NCBI RefSeq assembly: GCF_025999095.1
Contig: NZ_AP024678.1
Span: 310,001 to 374,000 of the forward strand
DNA from: Thermosynechococcus sp.
GTDB taxonomy: Bacteria; Cyanobacteriota; Cyanobacteriia; Thermosynechococcales; Thermosynechococcaceae
Length of the DNA stretch: 64,000 nucleotides
Direction: 5' to 3'
The notes beneath the pieces were generated by a model. That model did no database searches and was not told the DNA's origin. It was given only the letters and a program-made list of their open reading frames with translations. Of the stretch, positions 18,528 through 29,133 are shown one piece after another. The number at the start of each line of letters is the position of its first letter. The stretch's first letter is position 1. The position numbers and the translations under genes are program-made.

Positions 18528-18822
18528 AAATAAAAGGTCACTTAATTTAATTAATTTAATAGATCCGCAATTTGTTTAGCCATTTGAGAAATGTTGGTTA
18601 GATTTTGCTCCCCTGTTATCAGAGATTCAAGAGCAGTTTCTGCATCTGAAGTCCCATGTGAATGGGCTATCGCTGATGGGGATCATGAATACGCATTCCT
18701 AAAGGCGGGGGCGATCGCCGGTATAAAAAACTATGGTAACCATATGAAATCCCCTTGCAATTAGACAACAAAGAGCCAAGTTGAGTTCAGTGTAAGTTTA
18801 AGGTTGAGCAGAAGGGGAAGGC
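18528..18822. other. Gene-free stretch before the antiporter, with a 13-bp palindrome
   Basis: No coding frame is convincing here. The left part (18538-18700) is AT-rich and may be further decayed kinase sequence. TATGGTAACCATA at 18732-18744 is a perfect palindrome around one base and could be an operator for the antiporter gene 79 bp downstream. A GGGGAAGG ribosome site sits just before GTG 18823. Confidence 0.5.
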
Positions 18823-20259
18823 GTGCTTAACTTAGTTAAAGAGTTTTTAACATTTGCTGCTATGCCCTTGATAACGTTACTTTTGCAACCTTTGCTTGCC
18901 GATGTTGGAGCAGAATCAGTGAATCTGGCGGAAGTGGGTCCATTGATCTCGGCAGCTGTGCTGCTGAGTCTAGTGGTGATCTACTTTGCCAGCAAAGTCG
19001 GCGGTGAAATTTGTGCCCGCATTAACTTTCCACCTGTCCTGGGAGAACTGGTAGGGGGTGTGGTCGTTGGTACTTCCGTCTTGCACTTACTGGTCTTTTC
19101 TGAAGGGGGGGCAACCGAGCCCGCCGTCCTGACGACCTTTATCCAACAGACGGCAAGCATCGATGGCACTGTCGCTTCAGTAGTTGCCAATACCGCCAGC
19201 GAAGTTATTTCCGTCCTCTCGGAAATTGGCGTCATGATCCTGCTTTTTGAGATTGGCCTAGAATCGGATTTAGAGGGACTGTTGAAGGTGGGGCCTCAGG
19301 CTGCCGTTGTTGCTGTGGTGGGGGTGGTGGCTCCCTTTGCCGCTGGCACCCTTGGTCTGGTGAGCCTGTTTCATGTGGACTTGGTCCCCGCCATCTTTGC
19401 CGGTGCCGCCCTCACGGCAACCAGTATCGGGATCACGGCCAAAGTGCTTGCAGAGATTCAACGGCTGACTTCCCCGGAAGGTCAAATCATTATTGGGGCA
19501 GCGGTTCTGGATGACATTCTTGGCATTATTGTGCTGGCAGTGGTGGCGAGTCTAGCCAAAACTGGCACAGTCGAGATCAGCAATGTGATCTATCTGATTA
19601 TTAGCTCCGTCGTGTTTTTGGTGGGTTCTGTTGTCGTGGGGCGGCTGCTGAGTCCTTTGTTTTTGGGGATGGTCGATCGCCTGAGCACACGCGGTAACTT
19701 GCTGGTTCCCTCCTTGATCTTCGCCTTTGTCCTGGGTTATGTCGCTGTAATTCTGCAACTGGAAGCGATTCTCGGTGCATTTACCGCTGGCTTAGTTCTT
19801 GGGGAAACGGAAAAACGGCGGGAGCTAGAGGAGCAAATTTTGCCCATTGCCGATATGTTGGTGCCGGTGTTCTTTGTCTGTGTCGGCGCACGCACCGATA
19901 TTAGTGTTCTGAATCCCCTAGAACCAGCCAATCGTGCCGGTCTGATCATTGCCTCCTTCCTCGTACTGGTGGCCATTGTGGGTAAAGTGGTAACAGGAGC
20001 AACGGTCTTTGGTCAGCCGGGCATTAACCGTTGGGCGATTGGCATTGGCATGGTGCCGCGGGGTGAGGTGGGGTTAATTTTTGCTGCTGTCGGGTCTGCC
20101 AGTGGTGTGCTCTCAAAGGCTCTAGATGCCAGCATTATCGTGATGGTGATTGTGACCACCTTCATTGCGCCACCTCTGTTGCGTTTGGTCTTTAAGCCAG
20201 AGGCCACAGAGGCGTTGCCGACCTCGGATATTGCAGTAGAGTCTCCCCCAGAAGGATAG
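18823..20259 (+). CDS. CPA2-family Na+(K+)/H+ antiporter, NhaS3-like
   Basis: The 478-residue membrane protein has about 12 hydrophobic segments and a start at GTG 18823 behind GGGGAAGG. Conserved CPA2 motifs include [58 protein letters not shown] (the DD-type ion site) and [10 protein letters not shown]. The length and the absence of a TrkA-N/RCK tail fit NhaS3-type cyanobacterial exchangers (Synechocystis sll0689), thylakoid or plasma-membrane antiporters for sodium homeostasis. The cytosolic tail is short and acidic. trmFO starts 2 bp after its stop, so the two are probably one transcript. Confidence 0.88.
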   Translation: MLNLVKEFLTFAAMPLITLLLQPLLADVGAESVNLAEVGPLISAAVLLSLVVIYFASKVGGEICARINFPPVLGELVGGVVVGTSVLHLLVFSEGGATEPAVLTTFIQQTASIDGTVASVVANTASEVISVLSEIGVMILLFEIGLESDLEGLLKVGPQAAVVAVVGVVAPFAAGTLGLVSLFHVDLVPAIFAGAALTATSIGITAKVLAEIQRLTSPEGQIIIGAAVLDDILGIIVLAVVASLAKTGTVEISNVIYLIISSVVFLVGSVVVGRLLSPLFLGMVDRLSTRGNLLVPSLIFAFVLGYVAVILQLEAILGAFTAGLVLGETEKRRELEEQILPIADMLVPVFFVCVGARTDISVLNPLEPANRAGLIIASFLVLVAIVGKVVTGATVFGQPGINRWAIGIGMVPRGEVGLIFAAVGSASGVLSKALDASIIVMVIVTTFIAPPLLRLVFKPEATEALPTSDIAVESPPEG

Positions 20260-20261
20260 CA

Positions 20262-21635
20262 ATGGAACGGATTACGGTCATTGGTGGTGGTTTAGCCGGT
20301 ACAGAAGCGGCTTGGCAAATTGCCCGTGCCGGTCTGCCGGTGGTCCTCTATGAAATGCGCCCGCACGTGGCTAGTCCAGCCCACCATACGGCGGAGTTGG
20401 CAGAGTTGGTGTGCAGTAATTCCTTTGGTGCCAAGGCGAGCGATCGCGCCACAGGGCTATTACACCATGAACTGCGTGCCCTCGGGTCACTGATTATTGC
20501 TACTGCCGATCGCCATCAAGTGCCTGCCGGGGGCGCCCTAGCGGTGGATCGCGCCCAGTTTAGTCGTGAGTTGACTGAAACCCTCGAAAGCCATCCCCTT
20601 GTGACAGTGCGGCGCGAAGAACTGCGCCGCCTCCCAGAAAGCGGGATTGTGGTCTTGGCCACCGGCCCCCTGACCAGTGAAGCCCTGAGTGCCGATCTTC
20701 AATGCCTTACCGGACTGGACTACCTGAGTTTTTTTGATGCCGCCAGCCCAATTGTGGTCGGGGAGTCCATTAACCGTGAGGTGGCCTTTTTGGCTTCCCG
20801 CTATGACCGCGGCGAAGCGGCTTATCTCAACTGTCCCTTCAGGGCTGAAGAATACCAGCGGTTTTGGCAGGCGCTTTGTGAAGCCGAACAGGCGCCCCTA
20901 AAGGACTTTGAGCGCGAGAATGCCCAATTTTTTGAGGCTTGCCTACCCGTAGAGGAATTGGCGCGGCGAGGGGTGGATACCCTGCGCTTTGGCCCTTTGA
21001 AACCTGTGGGCTTGCGGGATCCACGTACGGGGGAGCGTCCCTATGCGGTGGCACAACTGCGCCAGGAGGATCGCCATGGCCAACTGTGGAACTTAGTGGG
21101 TTTTCAAACCAATCTGCGCTGGGGGGAGCAGCAGCGGGTCTTTCGCATGATCCCCGGCTTAGAGCAGGCGGAGTTTGTGCGCATGGGGGTGATGCACCGC
21201 AATACCTTCTTGAATGCACCGAAGTTGTTGAGGGCCAGTCTTCAGTTTCGCGATCGCCCCACCCTCTTGGCAGCGGGTCAAATTACCGGCACCGAAGGTT
21301 ATACGGCAGCGGCAGCAGGGGGCTGGCTAGCGGGAACGAACGCCGCTCGCTTGGCACGGGGACTTGCACCCTTGGTATTGCCCCCAACAACAATGGCGGG
21401 TGCCCTCTTTCACTACATCAGTACGACTGAGAGCAAAGGGTTCCAGCCGATGCCCCCCAACTTTGGCATTTTGCCACCCCTAGAGCAACCAGTGCGGCAA
21501 AAGGCGTTGCGCTATGCCGCCTATCGCGATCGCGCCCTCAAAGATTTAAGCACCTGGGCAACAGCCCTGTCGCTGCCCCTACAGCCTCTAGCGTTAGATG
21601 GGTGCGCTCCCGCCACCGTTGAAGCTGGAGCCTAA
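20262..21635 (+). CDS. trmFO: tRNA (uracil-54-C5)-methyltransferase, folate/FAD-dependent
   Basis: The 457-residue protein opens with the FAD-binding motif [16 protein letters not shown] and contains [22 protein letters not shown] and [20 protein letters not shown], all typical of TrmFO (formerly Gid). It makes ribothymidine-54 in the T loop using methylenetetrahydrofolate and FADH2. It starts 2 bp after the antiporter stop. Its last 98 bp overlap the 3' end of tsaE on the opposite strand, an unusually long tail-to-tail overlap between two genuine genes. Confidence 0.97.
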   Translation: MERITVIGGGLAGTEAAWQIARAGLPVVLYEMRPHVASPAHHTAELAELVCSNSFGAKASDRATGLLHHELRALGSLIIATADRHQVPAGGALAVDRAQFSRELTETLESHPLVTVRREELRRLPESGIVVLATGPLTSEALSADLQCLTGLDYLSFFDAASPIVVGESINREVAFLASRYDRGEAAYLNCPFRAEEYQRFWQALCEAEQAPLKDFERENAQFFEACLPVEELARRGVDTLRFGPLKPVGLRDPRTGERPYAVAQLRQEDRHGQLWNLVGFQTNLRWGEQQRVFRMIPGLEQAEFVRMGVMHRNTFLNAPKLLRASLQFRDRPTLLAAGQITGTEGYTAAAAGGWLAGTNAARLARGLAPLVLPPTTMAGALFHYISTTESKGFQPMPPNFGILPPLEQPVRQKALRYAAYRDRALKDLSTWATALSLPLQPLALDGCAPATVEAGA

Positions 21636-21996
21636 GATAAGCTGGGGGCAAGGTCGGCAGGCGATCGGGCCACTCAATGGCAACAATCCCCGGATCAATT
21701 TCTTCGCCAAGCCAATAGCGTTCTGGCGCCAAGGCCGCCACTTCAGCAGGCGCCAGGCGATAGAGATCAAAGTGATAGAGGGGCACACGCCCTTCAGGGT
21801 ATTCCTGAATTAGCGTGAAGGTGGGGCTTTGAATGACATCTTCAATGTTCAATCCCTCCCCCAAGGCTTGCACAAACGTGGTTTTTCCTGCCCCTAGCTC
21901 CCCCGCCAACAGGAGCACTGTCCCCGCCGGCAGCCATGTCCCCCACTGGCGCCCTAAGGCTTGCAGTTCTGCCAAACTCAGGCTGAGGTTCGTCAT
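21538..21996 (-). CDS. tsaE: tRNA threonylcarbamoyladenosine biosynthesis ATPase TsaE
   Basis: The 152-residue P-loop protein has Walker [11 protein letters not shown] (32-41), [10 protein letters not shown] and the YHFDLYRL segment typical of TsaE (YjeE). It works with TsaD and TsaB in forming t6A37 on ANN-decoding tRNAs. The C-terminal 30 or so residues are encoded antisense to the end of trmFO. The gene begins right after chlM (stop 21997), so it is probably the last gene of the wecG-like/ftsE/ftsX/chlM/tsaE string. Confidence 0.95.
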   Translation of the reverse strand: MTNLSLSLAELQALGRQWGTWLPAGTVLLLAGELGAGKTTFVQALGEGLNIEDVIQSPTFTLIQEYPEGRVPLYHFDLYRLAPAEVAALAPERYWLGEEIDPGIVAIEWPDRLPTLPPAYLRLQLQRWRERTHLTLEAVGAATGLLPRCLNL

Positions 21997-22710
21997 TTAG
22001 GCGGGCACTGCTTCTAGGAGTCGCGAAAAGTAAAAGCGAGTTTTGGTCATGGCATTGCGCTCAATCCGCCAACCCAAGTTGCGCAAAATCTCCACAATAA
22101 ATTCCTCACTGTGGAGATAGGCACGGGTGGCCTTGCTGGCGCCGGGGAAGAATTCACCAATCTTCTTCAGCAGCGTATATTTTGGTGTTTTGGGGGCAAA
22201 GCTGAGGATCAGCCGCTCCATGGCCAAAGAACTCAAGTGGGCTAGCATCCCTGCCATTTGGTTGTCGGGATAGTGGATGAGGACGTCGAGGCAGATGACG
22301 GTATGGTATTTTCCCCGCAGGGCTTCAAGATCACTGACACTGAGGATGAGTTCATGGTGGCCATTTAACTGAACAGCGGCGCGATCGCGGGCTTCGGCCA
22401 CCATCTTTTCGGAAATGTCACTGGCATAGACCCGTGCCCCTAGCTTGGCAAGGGGAATACTTAAACTGCCGACACCGCAGCCAGCATCACAAATGAGTTT
22501 ACCTTTGAGGGAGCCATCAGCTTTGAGCCATGCCAGGACGGTATCAATTGTTTGTTGGTGTCCCATGCGGATATCCGCCTGCACCTTGCTGACTGGGTCC
22601 GTGCCATAGATGCGTCGCCAGCGATCGAAGCCAGTCGTGTTGAAGTAGTTTTGAACGATTGCCTTTTCGTCGGCCGTAGATTGCGTCATAAGTTCCCAAT
22701 GAATCGTCAT
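21997..22710 (-). CDS. chlM: Mg-protoporphyrin IX O-methyltransferase
   Basis: The protein has 237 residues from ATG 22710 (MTIHWELMTQ) or 230 from ATG 22689. The SAM-binding motif is ICDAGCGVGSLSIPLA, preceded by FDRWRRIYG and GHQQTIDTVL, both conserved in ChlM/BchM. It methylates the C13 propionate of Mg-protoporphyrin IX, the step after Mg chelatase in chlorophyll synthesis, at the thylakoid or envelope-like membrane. The long open frame upstream to 22875 runs inside ftsX and is not coding. It sits 8 bp after ftsX and abuts tsaE. Putting a chlorophyll enzyme in a cell-division string may be chance operon packing. Confidence 0.95.
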   Translation of the reverse strand: MTIHWELMTQSTADEKAIVQNYFNTTGFDRWRRIYGTDPVSKVQADIRMGHQQTIDTVLAWLKADGSLKGKLICDAGCGVGSLSIPLAKLGARVYASDISEKMVAEARDRAAVQLNGHHELILSVSDLEALRGKYHTVICLDVLIHYPDNQMAGMLAHLSSLAMERLILSFAPKTPKYTLLKKIGEFFPGASKATRAYLHSEEFIVEILRNLGWRIERNAMTKTRFYFSRLLEAVPA

Positions 22711-22718
22711 TGCCCCAA

Positions 22719-23633
22719 TTATTGTGGCATAGGGGCTGTGGTTTGCAGTGCCAATCGGGTACTCACCAGCCCCAAAATGACACCAATGATGATCAGGAAT
22801 ACACCTAAGTCCGCTGACCATTCCAGGGAAACTTTGCTGGCAAGGGCGCGAAAGCTGGCCTGTTGGGCTAACCACTGCTGAAGCTGTTGACTACTTACCC
22901 AGCCAGCCATCCACGCCAAGGCACCGCCACCACCACCTAGACTGGCCGCTTGAATAAATAGGGGCGTATAAATCCAAGTTTGGGTGGCACCCACGAGTGT
23001 CATGATCTCAATTTCGGGTTGGCGCACAAGGATAATCAACCGCAAAATAGCGCTCACCAGAGCAACTACCGTTAAACTCAGTAGCAGCACCAAAATGAAC
23101 GTGACGCCCCGCACCACTCGCTGCATACTTTGCAGACCCGTTAGGGCGCGCTCAAGGTACTGCACGGACTCAATGCCTTCTTTTTGGGCAATTTGGTTAG
23201 CTAAGGGAGCCACCTGTTCGAGGCTCTGGGCGCGGATCTTGATTTCATCGCTGAGGGGATTGGTGTCAAAGAGGTCTAAGCCGCCCTCTTCACTTTTGAG
23301 GCCCAAATCAGCTTGCAATTCTGCCCACGCGCGATCGCGATCAATCCAAGTGAAATCGGCTACCGCCGGTAATGCCGCCAACTGTTCCTTGAGGCTGGCT
23401 ACCTTGGCAGCAGAAAGCTGAGGCGACACATAGGCAGTAATTTCTAAGCGATTGCCAAGGGACTCAACACTGGCGCCAAGGAGGTGGGACACTTGCCAGC
23501 CCCAACCAAAAATAAACAGCGTCACGGCCACGGCGATCACAGCGGCGCCGTTGAGCCATCCCCCGCGCCAGAGACTGCGGCGCACTTCCGGAAGCAAAAA
23601 GTCAAGGGTGGGTAAGGGACTCAAGTTTGCCAT
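22719..23633 (-). CDS. ftsX: Cell division protein FtsX
   Basis: The 304-residue membrane protein has an N-terminal helix (about 28-50), a large extracytoplasmic domain (about 60-170) and three further helices (about 175-205, 220-250, 270-300), the FtsX topology. YLERALTGLQSMQRVVRG precedes TM2, and the segment LIILVRQPEIEIMTLVGAT is the conserved cytosolic coupling region. With FtsE it forms an ABC-type mechanotransducer that activates septal wall hydrolases. Its start overlaps the end of ftsE by 32 bp, so translation is coupled. Confidence 0.93.
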   Translation of the reverse strand: MANLSPLPTLDFLLPEVRRSLWRGGWLNGAAVIAVAVTLFIFGWGWQVSHLLGASVESLGNRLEITAYVSPQLSAAKVASLKEQLAALPAVADFTWIDRDRAWAELQADLGLKSEEGGLDLFDTNPLSDEIKIRAQSLEQVAPLANQIAQKEGIESVQYLERALTGLQSMQRVVRGVTFILVLLLSLTVVALVSAILRLIILVRQPEIEIMTLVGATQTWIYTPLFIQAASLGGGGGALAWMAGWVSSQQLQQWLAQQASFRALASKVSLEWSADLGVFLIIIGVILGLVSTRLALQTTAPMPQ

Positions 23634-24324
23634 GGTGCAAATGGAGAATCCGATGGGGGACTAGGCGGGTCAGGGCTAAATCATGGGTCGTAAAGAGGAC
23701 TGTTAACCCATGTTGATGCAGACGATCGAGCAGAGCAAGGATTTGCCGGCTCGTTTGCGGATCTAGATTGCCCGTGGGTTCATCCGCCAATAATAGCTCA
23801 GGGCCACCGACGATCGCCCGCGCAATGCTCACCCGCTGCTGCTCTCCCCCCGAAAGAGATTGGGGGTTGGCATTGGCTTTGTGGCTCAGTCCCACCAGTT
23901 TGAGCGCCGTTTGCACCCGCTGCTGAATCTCTGCTTTGGGAATACCGCGCACCAGTAGCGCAAAAGCCACATTTTCTGCCACCGAGCGATCGCCCAACAG
24001 CTTAAAGTCCTGAAAAATGACCCCCAAGCGCCGCCGCAACTGTGCCATCCGCTGATTCTGCTGGGGATTGACTTCCTCACCAAACAGGCGAACGATGCCC
24101 TGATCGGGTCGGAGTTGACCGCAGAGGAGTTTTAAGAGGGTGGATTTACCCGACCCCGAGGCACCCGTGAGAAAATAAAAGTCTCCCCGTCGCAGTTGCA
24201 AACTGACACGATGTAAGCAGGGCAACGCACCACCAAAGGACTTCGTGACTTGATACAGTTCTGCAACGATGGCCCCCTTAGAGGTTGGTTCACAGGGGGG
24301 TACCACGGGGGTCACTGCTGTCAT
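23602..24324 (-). CDS. ftsE: Cell division ATP-binding protein FtsE
   Basis: The 240-residue ABC ATPase has Walker [12 protein letters not shown] loop VIFQDF, signature [15 protein letters not shown] and Walker [13 protein letters not shown]. It drives FtsX. The start chosen is ATG 24324 because its ATGA overlaps the TGA of the preceding glycosyltransferase gene. Longer frames up to 24441 would run deep into that gene. The N terminus carries a short extension ([20 protein letters not shown]) before the domain. Confidence 0.94.
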   Translation of the reverse strand: MTAVTPVVPPCEPTSKGAIVAELYQVTKSFGGALPCLHRVSLQLRRGDFYFLTGASGSGKSTLLKLLCGQLRPDQGIVRLFGEEVNPQQNQRMAQLRRRLGVIFQDFKLLGDRSVAENVAFALLVRGIPKAEIQQRVQTALKLVGLSHKANANPQSLSGGEQQRVSIARAIVGGPELLLADEPTGNLDPQTSRQILALLDRLHQHGLTVLFTTHDLALTRLVPHRILHLHHGKLESLTHP

Positions 24325-25097
24325 CGGGATGAAAAACGCTGTCGCCCATGCAAACGACTCAGGAGTGCTTTCCATGCAAATTGGGGTAGCGCCAGCATGC
24401 GCCGCCAACGCCAGGGTTCTTGGTAAAGACGGTAGAGCCACTCCAAATGGAGTTTTTGCATCAGTTTGGGTGCCCGCTTTTTAACCCCTGCCCAGACATC
24501 AAAGCTACCGCCAACGCCGACCCAAATCGCTTGGGGACAAATATGGCGGTGGCAATCGATCCAATATTCCTGACGCGGTACCCCCAAAGCCACAAGGATA
24601 ATATGGGGTTGGGTTTCTTTGAGCTTTTCAATGAGGGCGGCTTCCATATCCGCATCGTGGTAACCCGACTGCACGCCAACAATCTTTAAGTTCGGCAGCT
24701 CTCGCTGCCAGCGCGCAGCCACTTTTTCTGCTACCCCGGGTGCTGCCCCATAAAAGAAGATCCGTTTGGGCTGCGGAGAGTCATTGGCGAGTCGCAATAG
24801 AGCTTCGGCAAATTCAATCCCCGGCAGACGGCGCACAGAGAGGCCATGTAACCTCAAGTAGAGAATGACCCCCGACCCATCGGGAATCACCAAATCAGCA
24901 CGGTGTAAAACGTCAGCAAACTCTGGTGTGCGCTCCGCCAGCATCACCATCTCTGAATTGAGCGTGATCACGTGTTGGCCATGACCATCTCGCTGTTGCA
25001 TCAGCAACCACTCAGGGGCATTGTCCACCAAATGGAGGGGAAATCCCAAAACTGAGACTTTTGCCGGAATGGTGGGCATTACAAGGGGGTAACCCAT
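24321..25097 (-). CDS. WecG/TagA/CpsF-family glycosyltransferase
   Basis: The protein has about 258 residues from ATG 25097 (MGYPLVMPTI) or 252 from ATG 25079; neither has a clear ribosome site. Family motifs seen are ITLNSEMVMLAE, the DLVIPDGSGVILYLR donor-site region, RIFFYGAAPGVAEKVA and LGVPRQEYWI. Members transfer ManNAc(A)-type sugars to undecaprenyl-PP-linked acceptors in surface polymer synthesis. The actual sugar here is unknown. It is the first gene of the string into ftsE, with a 4-bp ATGA overlap. The stretch up to psbD (25098-25392) is a divergent regulatory region. Confidence 0.88.
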   Translation of the reverse strand: MGYPLVMPTIPAKVSVLGFPLHLVDNAPEWLLMQQRDGHGQHVITLNSEMVMLAERTPEFADVLHRADLVIPDGSGVILYLRLHGLSVRRLPGIEFAEALLRLANDSPQPKRIFFYGAAPGVAEKVAARWQRELPNLKIVGVQSGYHDADMEAALIEKLKETQPHIILVALGVPRQEYWIDCHRHICPQAIWVGVGGSFDVWAGVKKRAPKLMQKLHLEWLYRLYQEPWRWRRMLALPQFAWKALLSRLHGRQRFSSR

Positions 25098-25267
25098 AGG
25101 AAAGTTGCGCACAAGAGACACCCAGTATCTTACAGCCCCTTTCACAGCAAGTGAACACCCTGAGCAAAAGAGCGTGATAGACAGGAGAAGGCTTCCGTTG
25201 TCTACCCCTATCCTTTGGAAAAGGGCTATATCGCATATACAGGGTCACCGCCACCGGATATGCTTTG

Positions 25268-25297
25268 TTGAAATCCACAAAACGTGTTTGCTAGATT
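25268..25297 (+). promoter_or_regulatory. Putative psbD promoter
   Basis: TTGAAA (25268-25273), an 18-bp spacer and an extended -10, TGC-TAGATT (hexamer 25292-25297), lie about 95 bp before the psbD ATG. This predicts a leader of roughly 90 nt. Confidence 0.5.
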
Positions 25298-25392
25298 AGA
25301 GTCGTTATTAAGATTCGTAAACTTGGCTCTTATCGTGCCATTGAGCTAGCTCACGAATCTGCCTTTATCACTTCCCTTCGGAGTTGAGTTTT

Positions 25393-26451
25393 ATGACGAT
25401 CGCGATTGGACGAGCGCCAGCGGAACGGGGATGGTTTGACATCCTCGACGACTGGCTCAAACGGGACAGATTTGTCTTTGTCGGCTGGTCAGGCATCCTG
25501 CTTTTCCCCTGCGCCTACCTAGCGCTGGGTGGCTGGCTGACCGGGACCACCTTTGTGACCTCCTGGTACACCCATGGCCTGGCCTCCAGCTACCTGGAAG
25601 GGTGCAACTTCCTCACCGTTGCCGTTTCCACCCCCGCCAACAGCATGGGGCACTCCCTGCTCCTGCTGTGGGGCCCCGAAGCCCAAGGGGACTTCACCCG
25701 CTGGTGTCAACTGGGCGGTCTGTGGACCTTTATTGCCCTGCACGGCGCCTTTGGTCTGATTGGGTTCATGCTGCGGCAGTTTGAAATTGCTCGCTTGGTG
25801 GGCATCCGTCCCTACAACGCCATTGCCTTCAGCGCCCCCATTGCCGTCTTTGTCAGCGTCTTTTTGATCTATCCCCTGGGGCAATCCAGCTGGTTTTTTG
25901 CCCCCAGCTTTGGGGTTGCCGCCATCTTCCGTTTCCTGCTATTTTTCCAAGGGTTCCACAACTGGACCTTGAACCCCTTCCACATGATGGGGGTAGCCGG
26001 TGTGCTGGGGGGTGCCCTGTTGTGTGCCATCCACGGCGCCACGGTGGAAAATACCCTCTTCCAAGATGGAGAGAGTGCCAGCACCTTCCGAGCCTTTAGC
26101 CCGACCCAGGCGGAAGAGACCTACTCGATGGTGACGGCAAACCGGTTCTGGAGCCAAATTTTTGGCATTGCCTTCTCGAACAAGCGCTGGTTGCACTTTT
26201 TCATGTTGTTTGTGCCGGTGACGGGGCTGTGGATGAGTGCGATTGGCGTGGTGGGTCTAGCGTTGAACCTGCGGTCCTATGACTTCATTTCGCAGGAGAT
26301 TCGGGCTGCGGAGGACCCTGAGTTTGAGACGTTCTACACGAAGAACCTGCTGTTGAATGAGGGCATCCGTGCTTGGATGGCCCCCCAAGACCAACCCCAT
26401 GAAAACTTTGTCTTCCCAGAAGAGGTACTCCCCCGTGGTAACGCTCTGTAG
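25393..26451 (+). CDS. psbD: Photosystem II D2 protein
   Basis: The 352-residue protein starts at ATG 25393 ([13 protein letters not shown]) behind CGGAG. It has five membrane helices. Key residues are all present: Tyr160 (TyrD, in LIYPLGQ), His189 (TyrD partner), His197 (P680 ligand), and His214 and His268 (non-haem iron ligands). D2 pairs with D1 to hold P680, pheophytin, QA and the iron. The gene is followed at once by a terminator, not by psbC, so it is the stand-alone psbD copy. Cyanobacteria usually have a second psbD in a psbDC operon elsewhere. Confidence 0.98.
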   Translation: MTIAIGRAPAERGWFDILDDWLKRDRFVFVGWSGILLFPCAYLALGGWLTGTTFVTSWYTHGLASSYLEGCNFLTVAVSTPANSMGHSLLLLWGPEAQGDFTRWCQLGGLWTFIALHGAFGLIGFMLRQFEIARLVGIRPYNAIAFSAPIAVFVSVFLIYPLGQSSWFFAPSFGVAAIFRFLLFFQGFHNWTLNPFHMMGVAGVLGGALLCAIHGATVENTLFQDGESASTFRAFSPTQAEETYSMVTANRFWSQIFGIAFSNKRWLHFFMLFVPVTGLWMSAIGVVGLALNLRSYDFISQEIRAAEDPEFETFYTKNLLLNEGIRAWMAPQDQPHENFVFPEEVLPRGNAL

Positions 26452-26481
26452 GGCGTAAGCAATCCTATCCTCGTCTGAGGG

Positions 26482-26509
26482 TCCCTCTCCAAGTGGGGAG
26501 GGATTTTTT
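26482..26509 (+). terminator. Terminator after psbD
   Basis: TCCCTCTCC and GGGGAGGGA form a 9-bp stem (one G-U pair) with loop AAGT, followed by six T. It ends psbD; rfbC on the other strand ends at 26513 just beyond it. Confidence 0.88.
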
Positions 26510-26512
26510 ATG

Positions 26513-27061
26513 TCAAGGGAATAGGGGAACTTCGCTAAAAGATTTGCCCTGTTGATCTTTGGCAGAAAGGAGAGGTTCGTTATCAATGGGCCATTGAATG
26601 CCAACGGTTGGGTCATTCCACAGTAGGGTATGTTCATCCCCTGGATTGTAGTAGTCTGTTGTTTTGTAGAGGACTTGGGCGGTGGCGGATTGCACCCAGA
26701 AGCCGTGGGCGAAGCCAGGGGGGATCCACAATTGCTGGAAGTTTTCGGCACTCAGCCAAGTTCCCACCCATTGACCACAGGTGGGTGAAGAGCGCCGTAA
26801 ATCAACGGCGACATCAAAAATTTTTCCTTCGATAACGCGAATCAGTTTGCCTTGGGGGTGTTGGTGCTGGTAGTGGAGTCCTCGCAAAACCCCCTGCTGG
26901 GAGGCGGAGTGATTGTCTTGGACAAAGGTCACTGCCAAACCTGTGGCCGCCATAAAGGCTCGTTGATTAAAGCTTTCCAAGAAAAAGCCGCGTTGATCGC
27001 GAAAGACACGGGGTTCTAGAAGGAGAACGTCAGCGATCGCCAGCGGTTGTACCTTGACCAT
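26513..27061 (-). CDS. rfbC: dTDP-4-dehydrorhamnose 3,5-epimerase
   Basis: The 182-residue cupin has the RmlC core: [33 protein letters not shown] with the catalytic His region, and FAHGFWVQS. It epimerises dTDP-4-keto-6-deoxyglucose at C3 and C5 on the way to dTDP-rhamnose, used in cell-surface polysaccharide. Its start overlaps the end of rfbA by 32 bp. The order rfbB-rfbA-rfbC forms one tight operon; rfbD (the final reductase) is not in this window. Confidence 0.95.
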   Translation of the reverse strand: MVKVQPLAIADVLLLEPRVFRDQRGFFLESFNQRAFMAATGLAVTFVQDNHSASQQGVLRGLHYQHQHPQGKLIRVIEGKIFDVAVDLRRSSPTCGQWVGTWLSAENFQQLWIPPGFAHGFWVQSATAQVLYKTTDYYNPGDEHTLLWNDPTVGIQWPIDNEPLLSAKDQQGKSFSEVPLFP

Positions 27062-27941
27062 GCATTCCTCCTGTTACTTCTGCCCAAACTTGCAAGAGAT
27101 ATTGGCCGTAGCTACTTTTGCGCAGGGGCTGTGCCAGTTCATAGAGTTGCTGCGGTGTGATGTAACCCCGGTGCAGGGCAATTTCCTCTAAACAGGCAAT
27201 TTTAAGCCCTTGCCGTTCCTCTAGGGTGCGAATAAAGCTACTGGCCTGTTGCAGCAGATCATGGGTACCCGTATCCAGCCACGCATAGCCCCGTCCGAGC
27301 AATTCCACCCGCAGTTGTCCCTTTTCCAGGTAAAGGCGGTTGAGGTCAGTAATTTCCAGTTCTCCCCGCGCTGAAGGTTGCAGCTGAGCGGCCAAATCGC
27401 ACACCTGATGGTCGTAAAAATATATCCCCGGCACGGCATAGTTGGACTTGGGCACTGCTGGCTTTTCCTCGATACCGAGAACGCGACCGCTGGCATCGAA
27501 TTCGATAACACCGTACTGCTGCGGATTAGCCACCCGGTAGCCAAAGATCATTGCCCCTGCTGTCAGTTGAGCTGCCCGCTGCAACTTCTCCGAGAGATCA
27601 TGGCCGTAGAGAAGATTATCCCCAAGGGTCAGGCACACGGGTTCCCCCTGCAAAAATTCGCGCCCTAAAATAAAGGCTTCCGCTAAGCCATTGGGCTGCG
27701 GCTGGACACAATAGCTGAGGGATAAGCCCCACTGATGACCATTCCCCAGAAGTTTCTCAAAAAGATAGAGGTGCTCTGGGGTGGAAATAATGAGAATCTC
27801 CCGAATCCCCGCTAGCATCAAGATGGAGAGGGGATAGTAAATCATTGGTTTGTCATAGATGGGCATCAGTTGCTTGCTGAGTACCTGTGTTAGGGGATAG
27901 AGACGTGTACCTGAGCCGCCAGCGAGAATAATTCCTTTCAT
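27030..27941 (-). CDS. rfbA: Glucose-1-phosphate thymidylyltransferase
   Basis: The 303-residue protein opens [20 protein letters not shown] with the nucleotidyltransferase signature, followed by [17 protein letters not shown] and LGDNLLYG, diagnostic of RmlA. It makes dTDP-glucose, the first step to dTDP-rhamnose. The start is ATG 27941, whose ATGA overlaps the rfbB stop; the longer frame to 28040 lies inside rfbB. It is unrelated in role to the fusion at 1267, which has the same fold at its N terminus. Confidence 0.95.
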   Translation of the reverse strand: MKGIILAGGSGTRLYPLTQVLSKQLMPIYDKPMIYYPLSILMLAGIREILIISTPEHLYLFEKLLGNGHQWGLSLSYCVQPQPNGLAEAFILGREFLQGEPVCLTLGDNLLYGHDLSEKLQRAAQLTAGAMIFGYRVANPQQYGVIEFDASGRVLGIEEKPAVPKSNYAVPGIYFYDHQVCDLAAQLQPSARGELEITDLNRLYLEKGQLRVELLGRGYAWLDTGTHDLLQQASSFIRTLEERQGLKIACLEEIALHRGYITPQQLYELAQPLRKSSYGQYLLQVWAEVTGGMHGQGTTAGDR

Positions 27942-29023
27942 GGGCGATGACTGAGAACGCTGCCGTAGTGGGTGACCAGCCAAGCACTGTAGTCGGCGGT
28001 ACGCGCTGCTTCCACCCAGTCTTGATGGGCAAGATACCACCGCACCGTTTTTTCTAAGCCACTACTAAAGGTTTCTTGGGGCTGCCACCCCAGTTCCCGC
28101 TGAATTTTAGTGGCATCAATGGCGTAGCGGCGATCGTGACCGGGGCGATCGCTCACAAAGGTAATCAAACTGCGGTAATTTAAGCCAGACCGGGGTACCA
28201 GGGTTTGCAGCAGATCACAGAGGGTTTGCACAACCTCAAGGTTAGGCTTTTCACAATTGCCGCCAATGTTGTAGGTTTCGCCCACCTGTCCCTTTTGCCA
28301 AACGGTATAGACCGCACGGCAGTGATCCTCAACATAGAGCCAATCGCGCACATTTTGGCCGTCGCCGTAGATGGGCAGGGGGTGCCCCCCTAAGGCTTGG
28401 CAGATCACTAGGGGAATTAGTTTTTCTGGAAACTGGTAGGGACCGTAGTTGTTGGAGCAGTTAGTGGTGAGGGTGGGTAGCCCGTAGGTGTGGTGGTAGG
28501 CACGCACCAGGTGATCAGAGGCGGCCTTTGAAGCAGCATAGGGGCTGTTGGGGGCATAGGGGGTGTCTTCTCGGAAAGGCGGATCTTCGGGGCCAAGACT
28601 GCCATAGACTTCATCGGTGGAAATGTGGATGAAGCGAAAGGCCTCCTGGGCTCCGGAGGGCAGCTGTTGCCAGTAGGTTTTAACTTCTTCTAAGAGATTA
28701 GCGGTGCCCACAATATTGGTTTGGATAAAGTCGCGCGGACTATTGATGGAGCGATCGACATGGCTCTCAGCCGCAAAGTGAATGACAGCGTCGGGCCGGC
28801 AGGTTTGCAACAAGTCCCGGACAAGGGGGCGATCGCCCACATCACCTTTCACAAATTGGTAATTGGGCAGTTGCTCCAGCATGGCCAAGGTACCGGGATG
28901 ACAGGCATAGGTCACCTTATCAAGGTTGAGCACCGCCCCCCAGCCTTCCGTAAGGGCTAAGCGCACAAAGTTGGCGCCAATAAAGCCCCCGCCACCCGTT
29001 ACCAAAAACTTGATCATGGGCAT
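27938..29023 (-). CDS. rfbB: dTDP-glucose 4,6-dehydratase
   Basis: The 361-residue short-chain dehydrogenase family protein has Rossmann motif [14 protein letters not shown], catalytic STDEVYG with Asp-Glu, and [12 protein letters not shown] (YxxxK). It converts dTDP-glucose to the 4-keto-6-deoxy sugar. The start is ATG 29023 (MPMIKF) or ATG 29017. It is the first gene of the rfbBAC operon and is divergent from the deaminase gene. Confidence 0.95.
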   Translation of the reverse strand: MPMIKFLVTGGGGFIGANFVRLALTEGWGAVLNLDKVTYACHPGTLAMLEQLPNYQFVKGDVGDRPLVRDLLQTCRPDAVIHFAAESHVDRSINSPRDFIQTNIVGTANLLEEVKTYWQQLPSGAQEAFRFIHISTDEVYGSLGPEDPPFREDTPYAPNSPYAASKAASDHLVRAYHHTYGLPTLTTNCSNNYGPYQFPEKLIPLVICQALGGHPLPIYGDGQNVRDWLYVEDHCRAVYTVWQKGQVGETYNIGGNCEKPNLEVVQTLCDLLQTLVPRSGLNYRSLITFVSDRPGHDRRYAIDATKIQRELGWQPQETFSSGLEKTVRWYLAHQDWVEAARTADYSAWLVTHYGSVLSHRP

Positions 29024-29133
29024 TGACACCACCAGATTTTGGCTTGCATCATAGCAAAACAAGACAGCTGCTCAAAAAAATAGACTTACTAGGAATTAAT
29101 CACCATAATCAATATTTGCTCAGGTGGATAACT

